64,000 nt of DNA from Scheffersomyces stipitis CBS 6054 (GCF_000209165.1 NC_009046.1:620001-684000); one strand, 5' to 3'; shown: positions 20,267-31,389, counted from the first letter of the stretch. Notes: generated from the letters alone by a model not told the origin. Translations and numbers: made by a program.

Positions 20267-23260
20267 ATGGATATACTGCCGCGAAAAGCCAGAACTTACA
20301 AAACCATGCTCTACTTCGTGCTGGCACTTGGTCTAATCCTTCTATTACTGACGGCAATGCTTTTCACGAGCCCGATGACTGGAGCAGATTCCCCAGGATG
20401 TCGTCCCGTGTACATGTATCCATCGTATGCTCGGATTACGTCGTTTGACGAGTCCCATACCAAATTTGCATCTAAATACTCGCTATATCTCTATAGAGAA
20501 CAGGGTAAGGATCCAATTCCTGATGAAAATAATGGATACGAGCGTTTGGACGGAATACCCGTCCTCTTCATTCCAGGTAATGCTGGGAGCTACCGTCAGG
20601 CTCGTTCTATAGCAGCACAGCTGTCAAATCTCTACTTTGACAAAAAAGTACATAACAGTGGAGCACGTAACTTTGATTTTTTCACAGCTGACTTCAACGA
20701 GGACTTCACGGCGTTTCATGGCCGTACCATGCTCGACCAGGCTGAATTTCTAAACGAAGCCATACATTTCATACTAGGTTTGTATTCCAATACGGACAAC
20801 CCTCCGAAATCGGTTATAATAGTTGGCCACTCGATGGGTGGTGTAGTAGCCCGAGTCATGCTCACTTTACCCAACTATACCGACGGAACTGTGAACACCA
20901 TCATCACGTTGGCTTCGCCTCACGCAGCCGCTCCGCTAACGTTTGATGGGGATATCTTAAAAATATACTCTGCTGTAGATCGGTTCTGGTTCGATGGATT
21001 CCATCCGACTACGCTGGATATTTCTCAGACAGCACATCGTAGATTGCACGATGTTTCATTGATTTCCATAACTGGAGGTTTAACTGATACAACGTTGCCA
21101 GCTGACTATACTACTTTGAGCTTTTTGGTGCCTCCTTCAAATGGATTCACCGTGTACAGCACAGGAATCCCTAATGTTTGGACCAATGTGGACCACTTGG
21201 CCATTGTTTGGTGCCATCAATTGCGGACCCAAATAGCCAAAGCCATGCTAGAAATCGCGGACTTCTCCTCTCCTTCAAGAACGTATCTGTTAGAAAGACG
21301 AATGCAGGTGTTTAGAAATAACTTCTTGACTGGATATGAAGACTACGCCAGCCAGGATCTTGTTCCTAACATAGAACAGCAACAGAACTTGGCTATGAAA
21401 TTGGACTTGGCTCAAATCAAGTCATTCAACATAAACGGCGATAAAAAGCTCAGGATCACGAAAGATAATCAAAACAGTAAATGGAACATATTCCAACTAG
21501 GCAACGATGCAAAATTGCAATTGGATGTGTTAAGCTCGCTTGAACCAACTGAATGGGAATCTTGGTTAGCTGACGAAGAATCCAATAGACCAGTCATTTT
21601 ACTATGTTCCAATTTGGGTGAAAACAATCAGGAGCTTGATTTGACGGATTTCACTAATGACCAGACTAACGAATTCGTAGAGTTAAAATGTATTGACACC
21701 GCCAGAGACGTCCATTTAGTACCTCGGTCTATGCTGGATTCAAAATCATTAGGCGAGTCTTCGTTTGGCGGAGAAAAGACTCCATTCTATTCGTTGCAAT
21801 ACAACGACACGATACTAACTCGCTATGATCTTGTTGTAGTTGCTCAAAGAAATATAGCAACAGATAGCGACTTTGTTATAGCAGAACTTGCTGATCAGAA
21901 ATCCACTATTTTCGAGCTTGGAAAACACATGTCTACTCTTTTCCACAGCAAAGCCGATCTCTCACTATCGTCTAACCGCCCATTGTCTGTCAACATCAAA
22001 TTGCCTGCTGCTTGGAGCAGTTTGCTATCGTATAAATTGAAGCTAAACCTCCCTGACAAAACAGAAGGAAAGTTTGCCTCCTTCATTCGGCAATGGATAG
22101 ACGAACCATACGAAAGCAAGTGGCATATCAATGTGGAAAAAAACAATGTAATCACATTGAGAATGCACGGAATCTCTCCATTCGTACCTTTCAAAGTAAA
22201 GGATGACTACGGGTTGAATATCCAACTATGGTCTGACACAAACACCAAGGAAGAGATACCATTGGATATTGAGCTCTCTGTGGATTTGATCGACAGTTTC
22301 AGATTGTTTGTCATGAGATATCGATTATCGATTGTAGCCACATGTGTTCTGATTTCATTGTTGGCCATGCTTGTACAATTTCAATTGTACTTTAGAACCG
22401 GCAAGTTCCCCAACTTTATCTTTGTGCTTTCATACCTCAACACCGGCTGGCCACTCGCGATGATCATATCTATCCTCATAGGCCTTAATCCCATAGTCAA
22501 GTTGGGTTGGGTGCAATATTTGCTCAACTTCATTGATCCCGTGGTATTACTGGATGCCAATGAAGTCAACCTTTCGCTCAAACAAGAGTTCCGGCTCAAC
22601 TCGTTCTACTTGGGTCTAGAAGAGTCCAGTCTCTGGTTCATTGGCATCATGCTTTACTTCATTGGAACCTTCTTGGTCGTAGCCACCTACTATTTATTAT
22701 CAGCTATCAGCGTCTTGGGATACGCTTTGGTGAATCATTTGCCTAAAACTACTTCTCCCACAAAAACTCGCATCGTCGTCACCTTCTTGCTAATCATGAT
22801 GATACCAATTTATATCCCGTACCAGATCGTATACATTATCAGTTGTGTTATCCAGGCTATCAACGTTTTGAAATCGGTTAACAACTCTCAGTTGTTCAAC
22901 TACCAGATCTCGCTCTTGATTCTCATGTTGTGGATTCTCCCGGTGAACATCCCCATTGTTATTGTGTTTGTCCACAACTTGTCGGTCAACTGGAAGACGC
23001 CGTTCTCGTCGCACCACAACTTGCTTTCCATAGTTCCGGTGTTATTGTTAACAGAGAGGAACGGGCTCTTGTCTCGTTTGCCAAAGAAAAAAGACCAGTT
23101 CTTCTTCAAGTGGTATATGGGGTACTTTATCTTCTACTGTTTGATCTACGGCAGTCGGCACACGTACTGGCTCCATCATTTGTTCAACTTGATGAGTTGT
23201 TTGGTGTTGGTGCTTACGTTTGGCGATGAAGAGAAGAAGGAAGAAGTCAGCATTACATAG
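20267..23260 (+). CDS. BST1: GPI inositol-deacylase Bst1
   Basis: 997 residues from ATG 20267. The enzyme removes the acyl chain from the inositol of GPI-anchored proteins in the ER, needed for their export. After a cytosolic basic N-terminus comes one membrane segment (about 13-35). The PGAP1-type alpha/beta-hydrolase region follows, with FIPGNAGSYRQARS and the nucleophile elbow VGHSMGG (Ser189), then ITLASPH. After a long lumenal part, several hydrophobic segments fill the C-terminal third. Length fits the family (about 1,000). CTG codons occur at positions 4, 19 and 28, the last two inside the first membrane segment. The upstream open frame to 20204 has no ATG. Confidence 0.95.
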   Translation: MDILPRKARTYKTMLYFVLALGLILLLLTAMLFTSPMTGADSPGCRPVYMYPSYARITSFDESHTKFASKYSLYLYREQGKDPIPDENNGYERLDGIPVLFIPGNAGSYRQARSIAAQLSNLYFDKKVHNSGARNFDFFTADFNEDFTAFHGRTMLDQAEFLNEAIHFILGLYSNTDNPPKSVIIVGHSMGGVVARVMLTLPNYTDGTVNTIITLASPHAAAPLTFDGDILKIYSAVDRFWFDGFHPTTLDISQTAHRRLHDVSLISITGGLTDTTLPADYTTLSFLVPPSNGFTVYSTGIPNVWTNVDHLAIVWCHQLRTQIAKAMLEIADFSSPSRTYLLERRMQVFRNNFLTGYEDYASQDLVPNIEQQQNLAMKLDLAQIKSFNINGDKKLRITKDNQNSKWNIFQLGNDAKLQLDVLSSLEPTEWESWLADEESNRPVILLCSNLGENNQELDLTDFTNDQTNEFVELKCIDTARDVHLVPRSMLDSKSLGESSFGGEKTPFYSLQYNDTILTRYDLVVVAQRNIATDSDFVIAELADQKSTIFELGKHMSTLFHSKADLSLSSNRPLSVNIKLPAAWSSLLSYKLKLNLPDKTEGKFASFIRQWIDEPYESKWHINVEKNNVITLRMHGISPFVPFKVKDDYGLNIQLWSDTNTKEEIPLDIELSVDLIDSFRLFVMRYRLSIVATCVLISLLAMLVQFQLYFRTGKFPNFIFVLSYLNTGWPLAMIISILIGLNPIVKLGWVQYLLNFIDPVVLLDANEVNLSLKQEFRLNSFYLGLEESSLWFIGIMLYFIGTFLVVATYYLLSAISVLGYALVNHLPKTTSPTKTRIVVTFLLIMMIPIYIPYQIVYIISCVIQAINVLKSVNNSQLFNYQISLLILMLWILPVNIPIVIVFVHNLSVNWKTPFSSHHNLLSIVPVLLLTERNGLLSRLPKKKDQFFFKWYMGYFIFYCLIYGSRHTYWLHHLFNLMSCLVLVLTFGDEEKKEEVSIT

Positions 23261-23613
23261 CATCACTAGCATGTACATAATATAAGCATTAACATAGATA
23301 AGGAAGAGAGTAACTAGAGTAGACATAGACAAGTAGGGAGTGGTTTGGTAACGAAGAATAGAGTGGTCTAAAAAGAACGTAAGACTGAAAAATGTATTTC
23401 ATACAGAACCAACAAAATCTACCAATGGCCCTAAGATAGGCGAATCTCAGATACTGGATACACAGATTCATTACGTCAATAACGAATCAATACACTTTCT
23501 TAAGATAATGTTATGTAATATAATAACTATTCCTTTCATTAAGACTAATATACACTCAACCTATACAAACATTAAAAATACGATGAAGAAAAAGAATTGA
23601 AACACTAGTCCGC
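23261..23613. other. Convergent 3' flanks of BST1 and histone H2B
   Basis: A 353-bp AT-rich stretch. No gene was seen. Confidence 0.5.
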
Positions 23614-24009
23614 CTAGTTGGAAGCAGAAGAGTATTTGGTGACAGCTCTAGTTCCTTCAGAAACAGCGTGCTTAGCCAATTCACCTGGCAAGATCAATCT
23701 AACGGCAGTTTGGATTTCTCTGGCAGAGATGGTGGACTTCTTGTTGTAGGCAGCCAACTTGGAAGCTTCGGAAGCGATTCTTTCAAAGATATCGTTAACA
23801 AAGGAGTTCATGATGGACATGGCCTTTTGAGAAATACCGGTGTCTGGGTGAGTTTGCTTCAAGACCTTGTAGATGTACGAAGAGTAAGTTTCCTTTCTGG
23901 TCTTGGTTCTCTTCTTAGCGTCGGTAGAAGAGGCAGTCTTCTTAGCAGCTGGCTTCTTTTCAGCTGGGGCTTTAGAGGCAGGCTTCTTTTCAGCTTTTGG
24001 TGGGGCCAT
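23614..24009 (-). CDS. HTB1: Histone H2B
   Basis: 131 codons. The lysine/alanine-rich tail is [19 protein letters not shown]. The fold begins [24 protein letters not shown] and ends with the C-terminal helix [13 protein letters not shown], carrying the conserved ubiquitinated lysine in AVTKY. It forms the H2A-H2B dimer. It is divergently transcribed from H2A across 983 bp, with strong codon bias. A TATA-like box lies on the minus strand at 24102-24111. Confidence 0.99.
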   Translation of the reverse strand: MAPPKAEKKPASKAPAEKKPAAKKTASSTDAKKRTKTRKETYSSYIYKVLKQTHPDTGISQKAMSIMNSFVNDIFERIASEASKLAAYNKKSTISAREIQTAVRLILPGELAKHAVSEGTRAVTKYSSASN

Positions 24010-24992
24010 TGTGGATAGTTATAATTGGATGGATATGTAGAAGGAAAAGAAAGAAAGGAAAATGTAAATATCCTGGGGGTGAAATAAGGGAATTTGGTTT
24101 TTATTTATATACAGAGGAATCGGTCGCACTGGTGGACTTCTGCTTTGTTTTCCTCGCAGTGCTGCTAGTCGCACTCACCAAGTTTAGTGGCGTTGAAGGA
24201 GAGCGGGAGCGTGCAGGAGGAGAGTGGAGCGTTTTCTCCTTGTTTTGTTTTTTTTCGCGAGGAGGAGCGGATTATCTTCGCGGTATCAAAACAAACAAGT
24301 GAGGGAATAATGGCCCTGGTGGGAGTTGTTTTGTGGTTTCAGAAATGGCTGTGAAATGGAGCTGAAGTTCTGGTGAGTTTACAATAGCATTTGCTTAGAG
24401 TAAAGAGGCTCCAGAGAGCCCCAGAGGGCAACAAAGAGAACCAAAGAGAGCACTTTAGGAGAATGGCGGGCCCTAGAGCCAATGGAGACTCCCAGTAATT
24501 GCTGTGGTTATCGCTGTATTTTGCAATCAAATCTCTCCCTACGGCTGGCGCGCCCAGAGAGACTGGGTGCAAACGATCTGCGCGAACATTGTGTCCCTGC
24601 CTGTATTCCCACAATTACTCACCGCGTGTGTACACTTGAGTCCACCTCTCTCGACGCAGCACCCGCGCGTATAGTTCAGCACACCGGCGTAACTGCCAGA
24701 TCACGCTCCTCGAGCCCGAACCACTGCGAGTTCTTCGGCTCACAAAATCGAAGCCGCATTCTCTTCTCTCTACGCTCTGGAGACAAAACAAATGCTCCAA
24801 ACAAACACGGCCATAGTTAAGCTGGGACTACCGGAGGAGTCTGCAGGACGCCAAAACGCACTCACCAATCCGCCCCTTATAAATACATCCGATTTCTCTT
24901 CGTTTCAATCCGTCTAAGTCTCTTGTTTTCTTCTTTCTTCTCCATATACATATATTTTCCCCTTCTAATATATAATCAATAACTAATCAATA
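24010..24992. promoter_or_regulatory. Divergent H2B/H2A histone promoter
   Basis: TATA-like boxes: 24102-24111 (H2B, minus strand) and TATAAATA 24878-24885 (H2A). GTCGCACT (reverse complement AGTGCGAC) occurs at 24123-24130 and 24168-24175. The 12-mer CGCACTCACCAA occurs at 24170-24181 and again at 24857-24868, ten bases before the H2A TATA. AGTGCGAC also occurs twice in the H4/H3 promoter. A GGCGCGCC-like site lies at about 24546-24553. These motifs are candidate histone regulatory elements. The region holds no genes. Confidence 0.7.
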
Positions 24993-25388
24993 ATGTCCGG
25001 TGGTAAAGGTAAAGCTGGCTCTTCTGAAAAGGCCTCCACTTCTAGATCTGCTAAGGCTGGTTTGACTTTCCCAGTCGGTAGAGTCCACAGATTGTTAAGA
25101 AAGGGTAACTACGCTCAAAGAGTTGGTTCCGGTGCTCCAGTCTACTTGACCTCCGTCTTGGAATACTTGGCTGCCGAAATCTTGGAATTGGCCGGTAACG
25201 CTGCCAGAGACAACAAGAAGTCCAGAATCATCCCAAGACACTTGCAATTGGCCATCAGAAACGATGAAGAATTGAACAAGTTGTTGGGTCACGTCACTAT
25301 CGCTCAAGGTGGTGTCTTGCCAAACATCCACCAATCCTTGTTGCCAGCTAAGAAGGCTAAGCCAGGTAAGGCTTCTCAAGAATTATAA
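24993..25388 (+). CDS. HTA1: Histone H2A
   Basis: 131 codons with [24 protein letters not shown], acidic-patch residues ([30 protein letters not shown]) and the C-terminal SQEL motif, whose serine is phosphorylated after DNA damage in yeast H2A. This is canonical replication-coupled H2A, not H2A.Z. It pairs with the adjacent H2B. Codon bias is very strong. Confidence 0.99.
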   Translation: MSGGKGKAGSSEKASTSRSAKAGLTFPVGRVHRLLRKGNYAQRVGSGAPVYLTSVLEYLAAEILELAGNAARDNKKSRIIPRHLQLAIRNDEELNKLLGHVTIAQGGVLPNIHQSLLPAKKAKPGKASQEL

Positions 25389-26032
25389 GTGTGATCGTTT
25401 TCAACGTGTCATTGTAATTTTAATGTTTTAGTTATTCCTTTCAAGCAGTTTGTATCATTGTTTACAGACTAGTGTACATTAGTTTTAGTTTTAATGAGGT
25501 AGTTTATAATGGAATGTATTCTGTTAGAATAAAGTGTACAACACATAATTGAACGTCTATTCTGTAGTCATTTCTGAAGCCCGTGCGACTTCTACCAGAG
25601 CTTGATAAGAGCAATCTGTACTACAATGGTATGAAATTGAAACCAAAGTGTATATAACTATCTTTGTATTGTCAATTCTAAACTATTTCCTCATGATTAT
25701 CTGTTGATTTTGGCACTTTTCACTCATAAGTTTTGAATATTTTGCCAAATTGTACAAATATATGAAAAACTCTTCCTCTCTACATTTTGTTAAAATCACT
25801 ATAAAATTTCAAGAATTATTTCATAAAAAGTCTTTCAATTCTGACGTTGTCATCTTGACAGCTTGTCTGTTTTCCTTTTCTGCTTCTCTCTCTTCATGTC
25901 TTCCATTCTCTCCATACTACATGATTGCAAAATCTGGCGATTCAAAATGCAGGATAGATTTTCACTCTTCTTTTCCAATGCTGAACCTTTATTCATATCT
26001 TCTCTTCTTAATCATCAACGCATTCAGTCAAC
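25389..26032. other. Intergenic, H2A 3' flank and LOA1 promoter
   Basis: A 644-bp AT-rich stretch. The open frames here (25750-26310 and others) are AT-driven and partly overlap LOA1 in another frame. Nothing else was supported. Confidence 0.5.
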
Positions 26033-26926
26033 ATGGAAAAGTTTTCGTCCTGGAGAGACAAGGGAACGGGGATTTCACCCTTTATGCCCGTCCCTTTACC
26101 ACTTTCGCAAGAAAAATCGGCCTTCAAAAGAACTTTATTACTGGTAGTCAAGGTTCCTCTTTTCATCATCAAATTACCATTTTTTATTCTTTTCACTTTA
26201 GCCTACTACATAACTTCGTTGAAGCCATTGGCCAATTTCGTATTTTTTGTATTATTTGGTTTCAAGAACATCGATTTTTCGGTCGAGGGAGTCAAAAAAT
26301 CAAACATTGATGTTATCAACAAAAACAAACCCTCTCCAAATGACATCATTGTAGCCAACTACTCGAGTCCTATCGACGGGTTGATCTATGCCCTTGTTGC
26401 CAATACTTACAACTGGCATAATGTAAAGTTCTTGGTCCCAAATCAACTGGGTGAATTGTTCGAGTACTCCCTTTGGTCCCTTGTAAATCACAGCTTCGAC
26501 AATTCTGTCCTGGGCTCTAAGGTTGAATCCTTGAGCAGCTACAAAAATAAAGTAGTCTTCTTGTTATTGGAAGGTACTACTTCAAACAACAAAGCTTTGC
26601 TTCCCTTTGTGCCATTGAGTCCTAACTATAATTTTGACGGGTTTGCCGTAAAGACGTTGGTGCTGAAGATCAGTCCTGGCTACTTGACAATGCCAATCCC
26701 AGTATCTAAACTCGGGTATCTCTTTGAACTCTTGACGAATTTGAACAAATTGACACTCAACTATATCAAGTTGAAGTGTTACAAGTTCGACAAATTCGAA
26801 GTTGTCGAGCTCAGAAAGACCTTCGCCTTGAACTCGTTGAACTCTATCGACAAGAATTTAAACATTGCTGAAAAGCAAAAGTTTGTTGCATACTACAAGA
26901 ACCACGACGTCAAGAAGACTGATTAG
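26033..26926 (+). CDS. LOA1: Lysophosphatidic acid acyltransferase-like Loa1/Vps66
   Basis: 297 residues. The start MEKFSSWRDKGTGISPFMPV is very close to the N-terminus of S. cerevisiae Loa1/Vps66, and length agrees (about 300). Two hydrophobic stretches lie between about 32 and 83. The block IIVANYSSPIDGLIYALVA replaces the usual acyltransferase H-x4-D box, with N-Y-S-S-P-I-D in the same place. FLLLEGTTSNNKALLPF corresponds to the phosphate-binding EGT block. In S. cerevisiae the protein makes phosphatidic acid using oleoyl-CoA and affects lipid droplets and vacuolar sorting. It converges with IST3, 40 bp between stop codons. Confidence 0.88.
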   Translation: MEKFSSWRDKGTGISPFMPVPLPLSQEKSAFKRTLLLVVKVPLFIIKLPFFILFTLAYYITSLKPLANFVFFVLFGFKNIDFSVEGVKKSNIDVINKNKPSPNDIIVANYSSPIDGLIYALVANTYNWHNVKFLVPNQLGELFEYSLWSLVNHSFDNSVLGSKVESLSSYKNKVVFLLLEGTTSNNKALLPFVPLSPNYNFDGFAVKTLVLKISPGYLTMPIPVSKLGYLFELLTNLNKLTLNYIKLKCYKFDKFEVVELRKTFALNSLNSIDKNLNIAEKQKFVAYYKNHDVKKTD

Positions 26927-26966
26927 TATTAATAATATTACAATAATTCAAATATACATTGCAAAA

Positions 26967-27668
26967 TTATTCTCTGGTAGGGCTTCTATCCCTTGATGTA
27001 TGTTCTGACTTCCTATCAGATCTATGATCGTGCCCATGACGACTATGGTGTCGATGCCTGTGTTCTCTGGATCTATGCTCTCTGTGACGTTTGTGGCTAT
27101 CCTTCTTAACATAGTCAGCCATTGGATCCTTAAACTCCTCATCTTCATTTGCAGCTTGCGCTATGTGATCAGCCATCGGATCCTTAAATTCATCATCTAT
27201 AGTATCAGAAACTGCAGTTATAGACTCTTGTTTCTTTCCTTCTATACGTTTCGTCTCCTTCTTTTCCAGCTGTTGTTTTCTCACTTCACTGTAGTCTATC
27301 AAAAAATCGTCTTCGTTTTCATCCTTCTTTAGTTTGTAGTAGGTATGGTCTACTCTTAACTTTCTCTCATAGACTACTACTCCATTGAAGTTGTCTACTG
27401 CTAGAACACAGCTCTTCATATTAGCATACTTCAAGAAGGCAAACCCGCGATGTCTGCCTGTCTCCTTATCCTTGATCATGTTGATATGGGTCGGCACTCC
27501 ATACTGCGAGAATATGGTGATGATATCCTTTTCTTCGATGTCAGATGCTATATTGCCTATGTAGATGTAGTTTGTATCTCTGTAGTCATAGTGCCACGAA
27601 GCTTTGTACGATGTGTTTGTCGCCAATTCCTTCTGGTTGATGGCGTTAATCTTTTGGATGGAGTTCAT
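26967..27668 (-). CDS. IST3: Splicing factor Ist3/Snu17 (RES complex)
   Basis: 233 residues. A single RRM (about 33-110) with RNP2 YIYIGNI (34-40) and RNP1 RGFAFLKY (74-81) is followed by a helix KLRVDHTYYKLKK typical of Snu17/RBMX2. It binds Bud13 and Pml1 in the RES complex for spliceosome activation and pre-mRNA retention. The C-terminal part contains a duplicated EFKDPMAD (160-167 and 178-185) and an Arg/His/Ser-rich tail with RDRSP. It is longer than S. cerevisiae Ist3 (148 aa) because of this tail. It shares a 232-bp divergent promoter with ERB1. Confidence 0.9.
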   Translation of the reverse strand: MNSIQKINAINQKELATNTSYKASWHYDYRDTNYIYIGNIASDIEEKDIITIFSQYGVPTHINMIKDKETGRHRGFAFLKYANMKSCVLAVDNFNGVVVYERKLRVDHTYYKLKKDENEDDFLIDYSEVRKQQLEKKETKRIEGKKQESITAVSDTIDDEFKDPMADHIAQAANEDEEFKDPMADYVKKDSHKRHREHRSREHRHRHHSRHGHDHRSDRKSEHTSRDRSPTRE

Positions 27669-27900
27669 TAAGAATTAGGGATAAGGAATGACTGAATAGG
27701 ATCAAGGAATAGGATAAAGTATTTCTATTTGCTTCTGAGTTGTCTATAGATAGGTACTTCCGAGGGTAGTTCATAAGTACAAAGTCACGCGATTTTTCAG
27801 TCGGAACTGATGGGATGAGTATAGAAAAAAATTCAGATTGCAAATCTACATTTACTAACATCATCAAGCAGAACCCAGGTCCACCTTTTCATTCACCACC
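27669..27900. promoter_or_regulatory. Bidirectional IST3/ERB1 promoter with RRPE- and PAC-like boxes
   Basis: GATTTTTCA (27791-27799; reverse complement TGAAAAATC, RRPE-like) followed by GGGATGAGTA (27812-27821, PAC-like). This is the pair typical of ribosome-biogenesis promoters and fits ERB1 immediately downstream. Confidence 0.5.
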
Positions 27901-30330
27901 ATGTCCAAGTCATCCAAAGTAGGCATGACCGATGTATCGGTGCCAAAAAGTGCAGTGCTGAAGAAGAGAAATCAAAGGGAGGTAGAAGCTGAAGTAGACG
28001 AATCTTCAGAAGAAGAATTCGAGATGGATGGCTTGTTAGACGCAGAAGCCAGTGAAGATGACGAAGAAGATGAGGAAAATAGTGAAGATGATGAAGAGGA
28101 AGACTCTGACAAGGAGTTGAACGAGTTGTTGGGAGAGGAAGAAGACCCAAGCGACTACGACTCAGAAAATTTCTCCGATGAACCTCAGGAATCTGATACT
28201 AGATCTATAACCGATGCCATCTCTGGTGTAAAGATCAGATCTCTTTCAGACATTTCTTCCCAAGACAAACAAGAATTCCACACCAAGTATTCTGACGGTT
28301 CGGAAAGAATCATCAAGCCGGAAATAGAGCCTGTGTATGACAGTGACGACAGTGATGCCGAAAACTTCAATACCATTGGGGACATTCCCTTGTCTGCCTA
28401 CGATGAAATGCCACATTTGGGTTACGACATCAACGGGAAGAGAATAATGAGACCAGCCAAGGGTTCTGCTCTCGATCAATTGTTGGAGTCTATTGACTTG
28501 CCTCAGGGCTGGACCGGACTTTTGGACCAAAACACTGGTTCATCTTTGAACTTGACAGATGAAGAGTTGGAATTGATCAGAAAGATCCAACAACAGGAAA
28601 ACACAGATGCAAATATCGATCCATACGAAGCTACCATCGAGTGGTTCACATCTAAGGTGGAAGTAATGCCCTTAACAGCAGTTCCTGAGCCAAAGAGAAG
28701 ATTTGTTCCTTCCAAACACGAAGCCAAGAGAGTTATGAAGATTGTCAGGGCCATCAGGGAAGGAAGAATTATTCCTCCAAGTAAGGTGAAGGAGCAGATT
28801 GAAGAAGAAAGACTCAACTATGACTTGTGGAATGACGATGACATCGCTGTTGAAGACCATATCATGAACTTGAGAGCTCCTAAATTGCCTCCTCCAACCA
28901 ACGAAGAATCCTACAACCCCCCTGAGGAATACCTTTTGACCGAAGAAGAGAAAAAGCAATGGGAACTGTTGGATCCTGCTGACAGAGAAAGAAATTTCCT
29001 TCCTCAGAAGTTTGGAGCTTTGAGAAAAGTTCCTGGCTACCAAGAAAGCGTGCGTGAAAGATTCGAAAGATGCTTGGACTTGTATTTGGCTCCTAGAGTT
29101 CGTCACAATAAGTTGAACATTGATCCCGAAAGTTTGATTCCTGAATTACCCTCTCCAAAGGATTTAAGACCATTCCCTATCCGTTGTTCTACCGTCTACC
29201 AGGGCCATACTGACAAGATCAGAACTATTTCTATTGATCCTCAAGGCTTGTGGTTGGCCACTGGTTCAGATGATGGTAGTGTCAGAATTTGGGAAATCTT
29301 GACAGGAAGACAAGTGTTCAATGTTCAGTTGATCAACAAAGAAATAAACGACGAAGACCATATCGAGAGTTTGGAATGGAACCCAGACTCCCAAACCGGG
29401 ATTTTGGCTGTCTGTGCTGGTGAGAACATCTACTTGGTTGTTCCACCAATTTTCGGCTTTGATATCGAAAACATGGGTAGATTGAGAATCGAATCCGGTT
29501 GGGGTTATGACACTTTTGGTAACAAGACCAAGGAGGAAAAGTTCAAGAATGACGAGGGCAATGAAGATGAAGATGACGAAGATGATAGTGCCACTTCCAC
29601 TGCTGTCAAGAAGGACGTAGCCAGATGGTTTCCTCCAAATCAGGAACAGACCAAGCTCGGTATATCTGCCATTATCCAGTGTCGTAAGACTGTCAAGAAG
29701 GTGTCGTGGCATAGAAAAGGAGACTACTTCGTCACCGTGTCTCCAGATAGCAAGAACACAGCCGTATTGATTCATCAATTATCCAAGCATTTATCCCAAT
29801 CTCCATTCAAGAAGTCCAAGGGTATCATCATGGACGCCAAATTCCATCCATTCAAACCACAATTGTTTGTAGCCTCGCAACGTCAAGTGAGAATCTACGA
29901 CTTGGCCCAACAAGTATTGGTCAAGAAGTTGATGCCAGGTGTGAGATTGTTGTCTACCATCGATATACACCCTAGAGGTGACAACTTGTTAGCATCTTCT
30001 TACGACAAGAGAGTATTGTGGCACGACTTGGATTTGAGTGCCACTCCTTACAAAACTTTAAGATACCACGAGAAGGCAGTCAGATCAATCAAGTTCCACA
30101 AGGGTAACTTGCCGTTGTTTGCATCTGCCTCTGACGATGGTAACATTCATATTTTCCACGGTACCGTGTACGACGACTTGATGACTAACCCATTGTTAGT
30201 GCCTTTGAAGAAGTTGACTGGTCACAAGATTGTGAACAGTATTGGTATCTTGGATTTGATTTGGCATCCAAAGGAAGCCTGGTTATTCAGTGCCGGTGCT
30301 GATGGAACCGCTCGTCTCTGGACAACCTGA
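27901..30330 (+). CDS. ERB1: Ribosome biogenesis protein Erb1 (BOP1)
   Basis: 809 residues. A long acidic N-terminus (about 30-90) precedes the BOP1 N-terminal domain, which includes [28 protein letters not shown] and the highly conserved [34 protein letters not shown]. The C-terminal half is a WD40 propeller starting [15 protein letters not shown] and ending LWTT. With Ytm1 and Nop7 it forms the PeBoW complex for 27S pre-rRNA processing and 60S assembly in the nucleolus. Length matches yeast Erb1 (807). An acidic insert ([13 protein letters not shown]) lies within a propeller loop. Confidence 0.97.
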   Translation: MSKSSKVGMTDVSVPKSAVLKKRNQREVEAEVDESSEEEFEMDGLLDAEASEDDEEDEENSEDDEEEDSDKELNELLGEEEDPSDYDSENFSDEPQESDTRSITDAISGVKIRSLSDISSQDKQEFHTKYSDGSERIIKPEIEPVYDSDDSDAENFNTIGDIPLSAYDEMPHLGYDINGKRIMRPAKGSALDQLLESIDLPQGWTGLLDQNTGSSLNLTDEELELIRKIQQQENTDANIDPYEATIEWFTSKVEVMPLTAVPEPKRRFVPSKHEAKRVMKIVRAIREGRIIPPSKVKEQIEEERLNYDLWNDDDIAVEDHIMNLRAPKLPPPTNEESYNPPEEYLLTEEEKKQWELLDPADRERNFLPQKFGALRKVPGYQESVRERFERCLDLYLAPRVRHNKLNIDPESLIPELPSPKDLRPFPIRCSTVYQGHTDKIRTISIDPQGLWLATGSDDGSVRIWEILTGRQVFNVQLINKEINDEDHIESLEWNPDSQTGILAVCAGENIYLVVPPIFGFDIENMGRLRIESGWGYDTFGNKTKEEKFKNDEGNEDEDDEDDSATSTAVKKDVARWFPPNQEQTKLGISAIIQCRKTVKKVSWHRKGDYFVTVSPDSKNTAVLIHQLSKHLSQSPFKKSKGIIMDAKFHPFKPQLFVASQRQVRIYDLAQQVLVKKLMPGVRLLSTIDIHPRGDNLLASSYDKRVLWHDLDLSATPYKTLRYHEKAVRSIKFHKGNLPLFASASDDGNIHIFHGTVYDDLMTNPLLVPLKKLTGHKIVNSIGILDLIWHPKEAWLFSAGADGTARLWTT

Positions 30331-30500
30331 GCTCATTGTATAATACTATAGAATAATAAAATGCATTTACTTGAAGTCTTTTATCTGTGTGGATTCCTTC
30401 TATTTCTGCTTATACCTATTTCTATACAATCTGTAAGCCTAATTTATTCTATTGATTAGATCTGTAGGCTGCTCTGCACTCAATCGATTCTATTAGATTC

Positions 30501-31058
30501 CTAGAAGACAGGATAGTCTGTGTTGCCTCCTTTATGGTACTTGCATTCTAAAAGAGTTATATCATCATATCTAGTGGTGTAGAGATCATTTTCATCCGCT
30601 TCAAAAAGTGTTTCTAGCACTTTCTGGATGTTATCTACAACCCCGTAGTTCTCTGGATGCATAACCCAGTCCATATCCTTCCAATCCAAAACTCCTTCCT
30701 TACAGTATTTGATAGGAGTGGCATACAGGTCCACTACTTCCTTGCTTACTGCAGCTGTGAAAAGATACATTCCTCCAACTGGTGGTTCATGCTGAGGAGC
30801 ACCTTCAGTAAATTTCACTTTCCAGGTGAAAACTCCCCGAGACTTGTAAGTAGAGATGTCCAATCCAGTTTCTTCCTTTGTTTCTCTAACAATGCATTGC
30901 AAAGGAGTTTCATCAGCATCGAGTTTGCCTCCCACACCATTCCATTTACCCATCCAAGGCAGTTTATACCTGTTGAGCAAGAGAATCTCGTTTGTCTCTG
31001 GACAGTAGATCAAACCAAGCGTATATTTCAAACGGAGTTTGTCCTTCCCTTGTGTCAT
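30501..31058 (-). CDS. Nudix hydrolase (MTH1/NUDT-like)
   Basis: 185 residues. The Nudix box spans 44-66, G-KLDADE-TPLQCIV-RETKEETGL, with all catalytic glutamates present. It is preceded by KLPWMGKWNGVGG, reminiscent of the 8-oxo-dGTPase/NUDT1 group. The likely reaction is hydrolysis of a nucleoside diphosphate linked to X, possibly an oxidised nucleotide. The substrate cannot be assigned from sequence. It has no targeting signal and starts at the first ATG (31058). It converges with ERB1. Confidence 0.85.
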   Translation of the reverse strand: MTQGKDKLRLKYTLGLIYCPETNEILLLNRYKLPWMGKWNGVGGKLDADETPLQCIVRETKEETGLDISTYKSRGVFTWKVKFTEGAPQHEPPVGGMYLFTAAVSKEVVDLYATPIKYCKEGVLDWKDMDWVMHPENYGVVDNIQKVLETLFEADENDLYTTRYDDITLLECKYHKGGNTDYPVF

Positions 31059-31389
31059 TATGGTACAGATATGTAAGGTGTGATGCCTGGATTAAGGAGA
31101 AATTATAAGGATACTGATTGTAAACCTGGTACTCTTTTCATTTTATGATAAATTTTAGTACTAAAGTTCACTTTTGACAGAAGATCAATTGCGCTGCGCA
31201 ATTAGTGACTCACGGTCTTTTGCACCTATTTACCAGAAGTACTTAAAATTGTATTGATCTTCAATGTGAAATTGGATATGGGGTTTTAATATTGCTGGAA
31301 TTACTTCTTTATATTTGCAGTCGTAGCTGCTATGTTACATAATATCCCTCTCTTTGATTTTTATTAGGTCTATATTTGAATAAACGAAT
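31059..31389. other. Intergenic between two minus-strand genes
   Basis: A 331-bp AT-rich stretch holding the Nudix-gene promoter. Nothing else was recognised. Confidence 0.5.

Noticed and set aside
25750..26310. 186-codon frame overlapping the start of LOA1
   Set aside because: Overlaps the well-supported LOA1 reading frame in another phase and is AT-driven.
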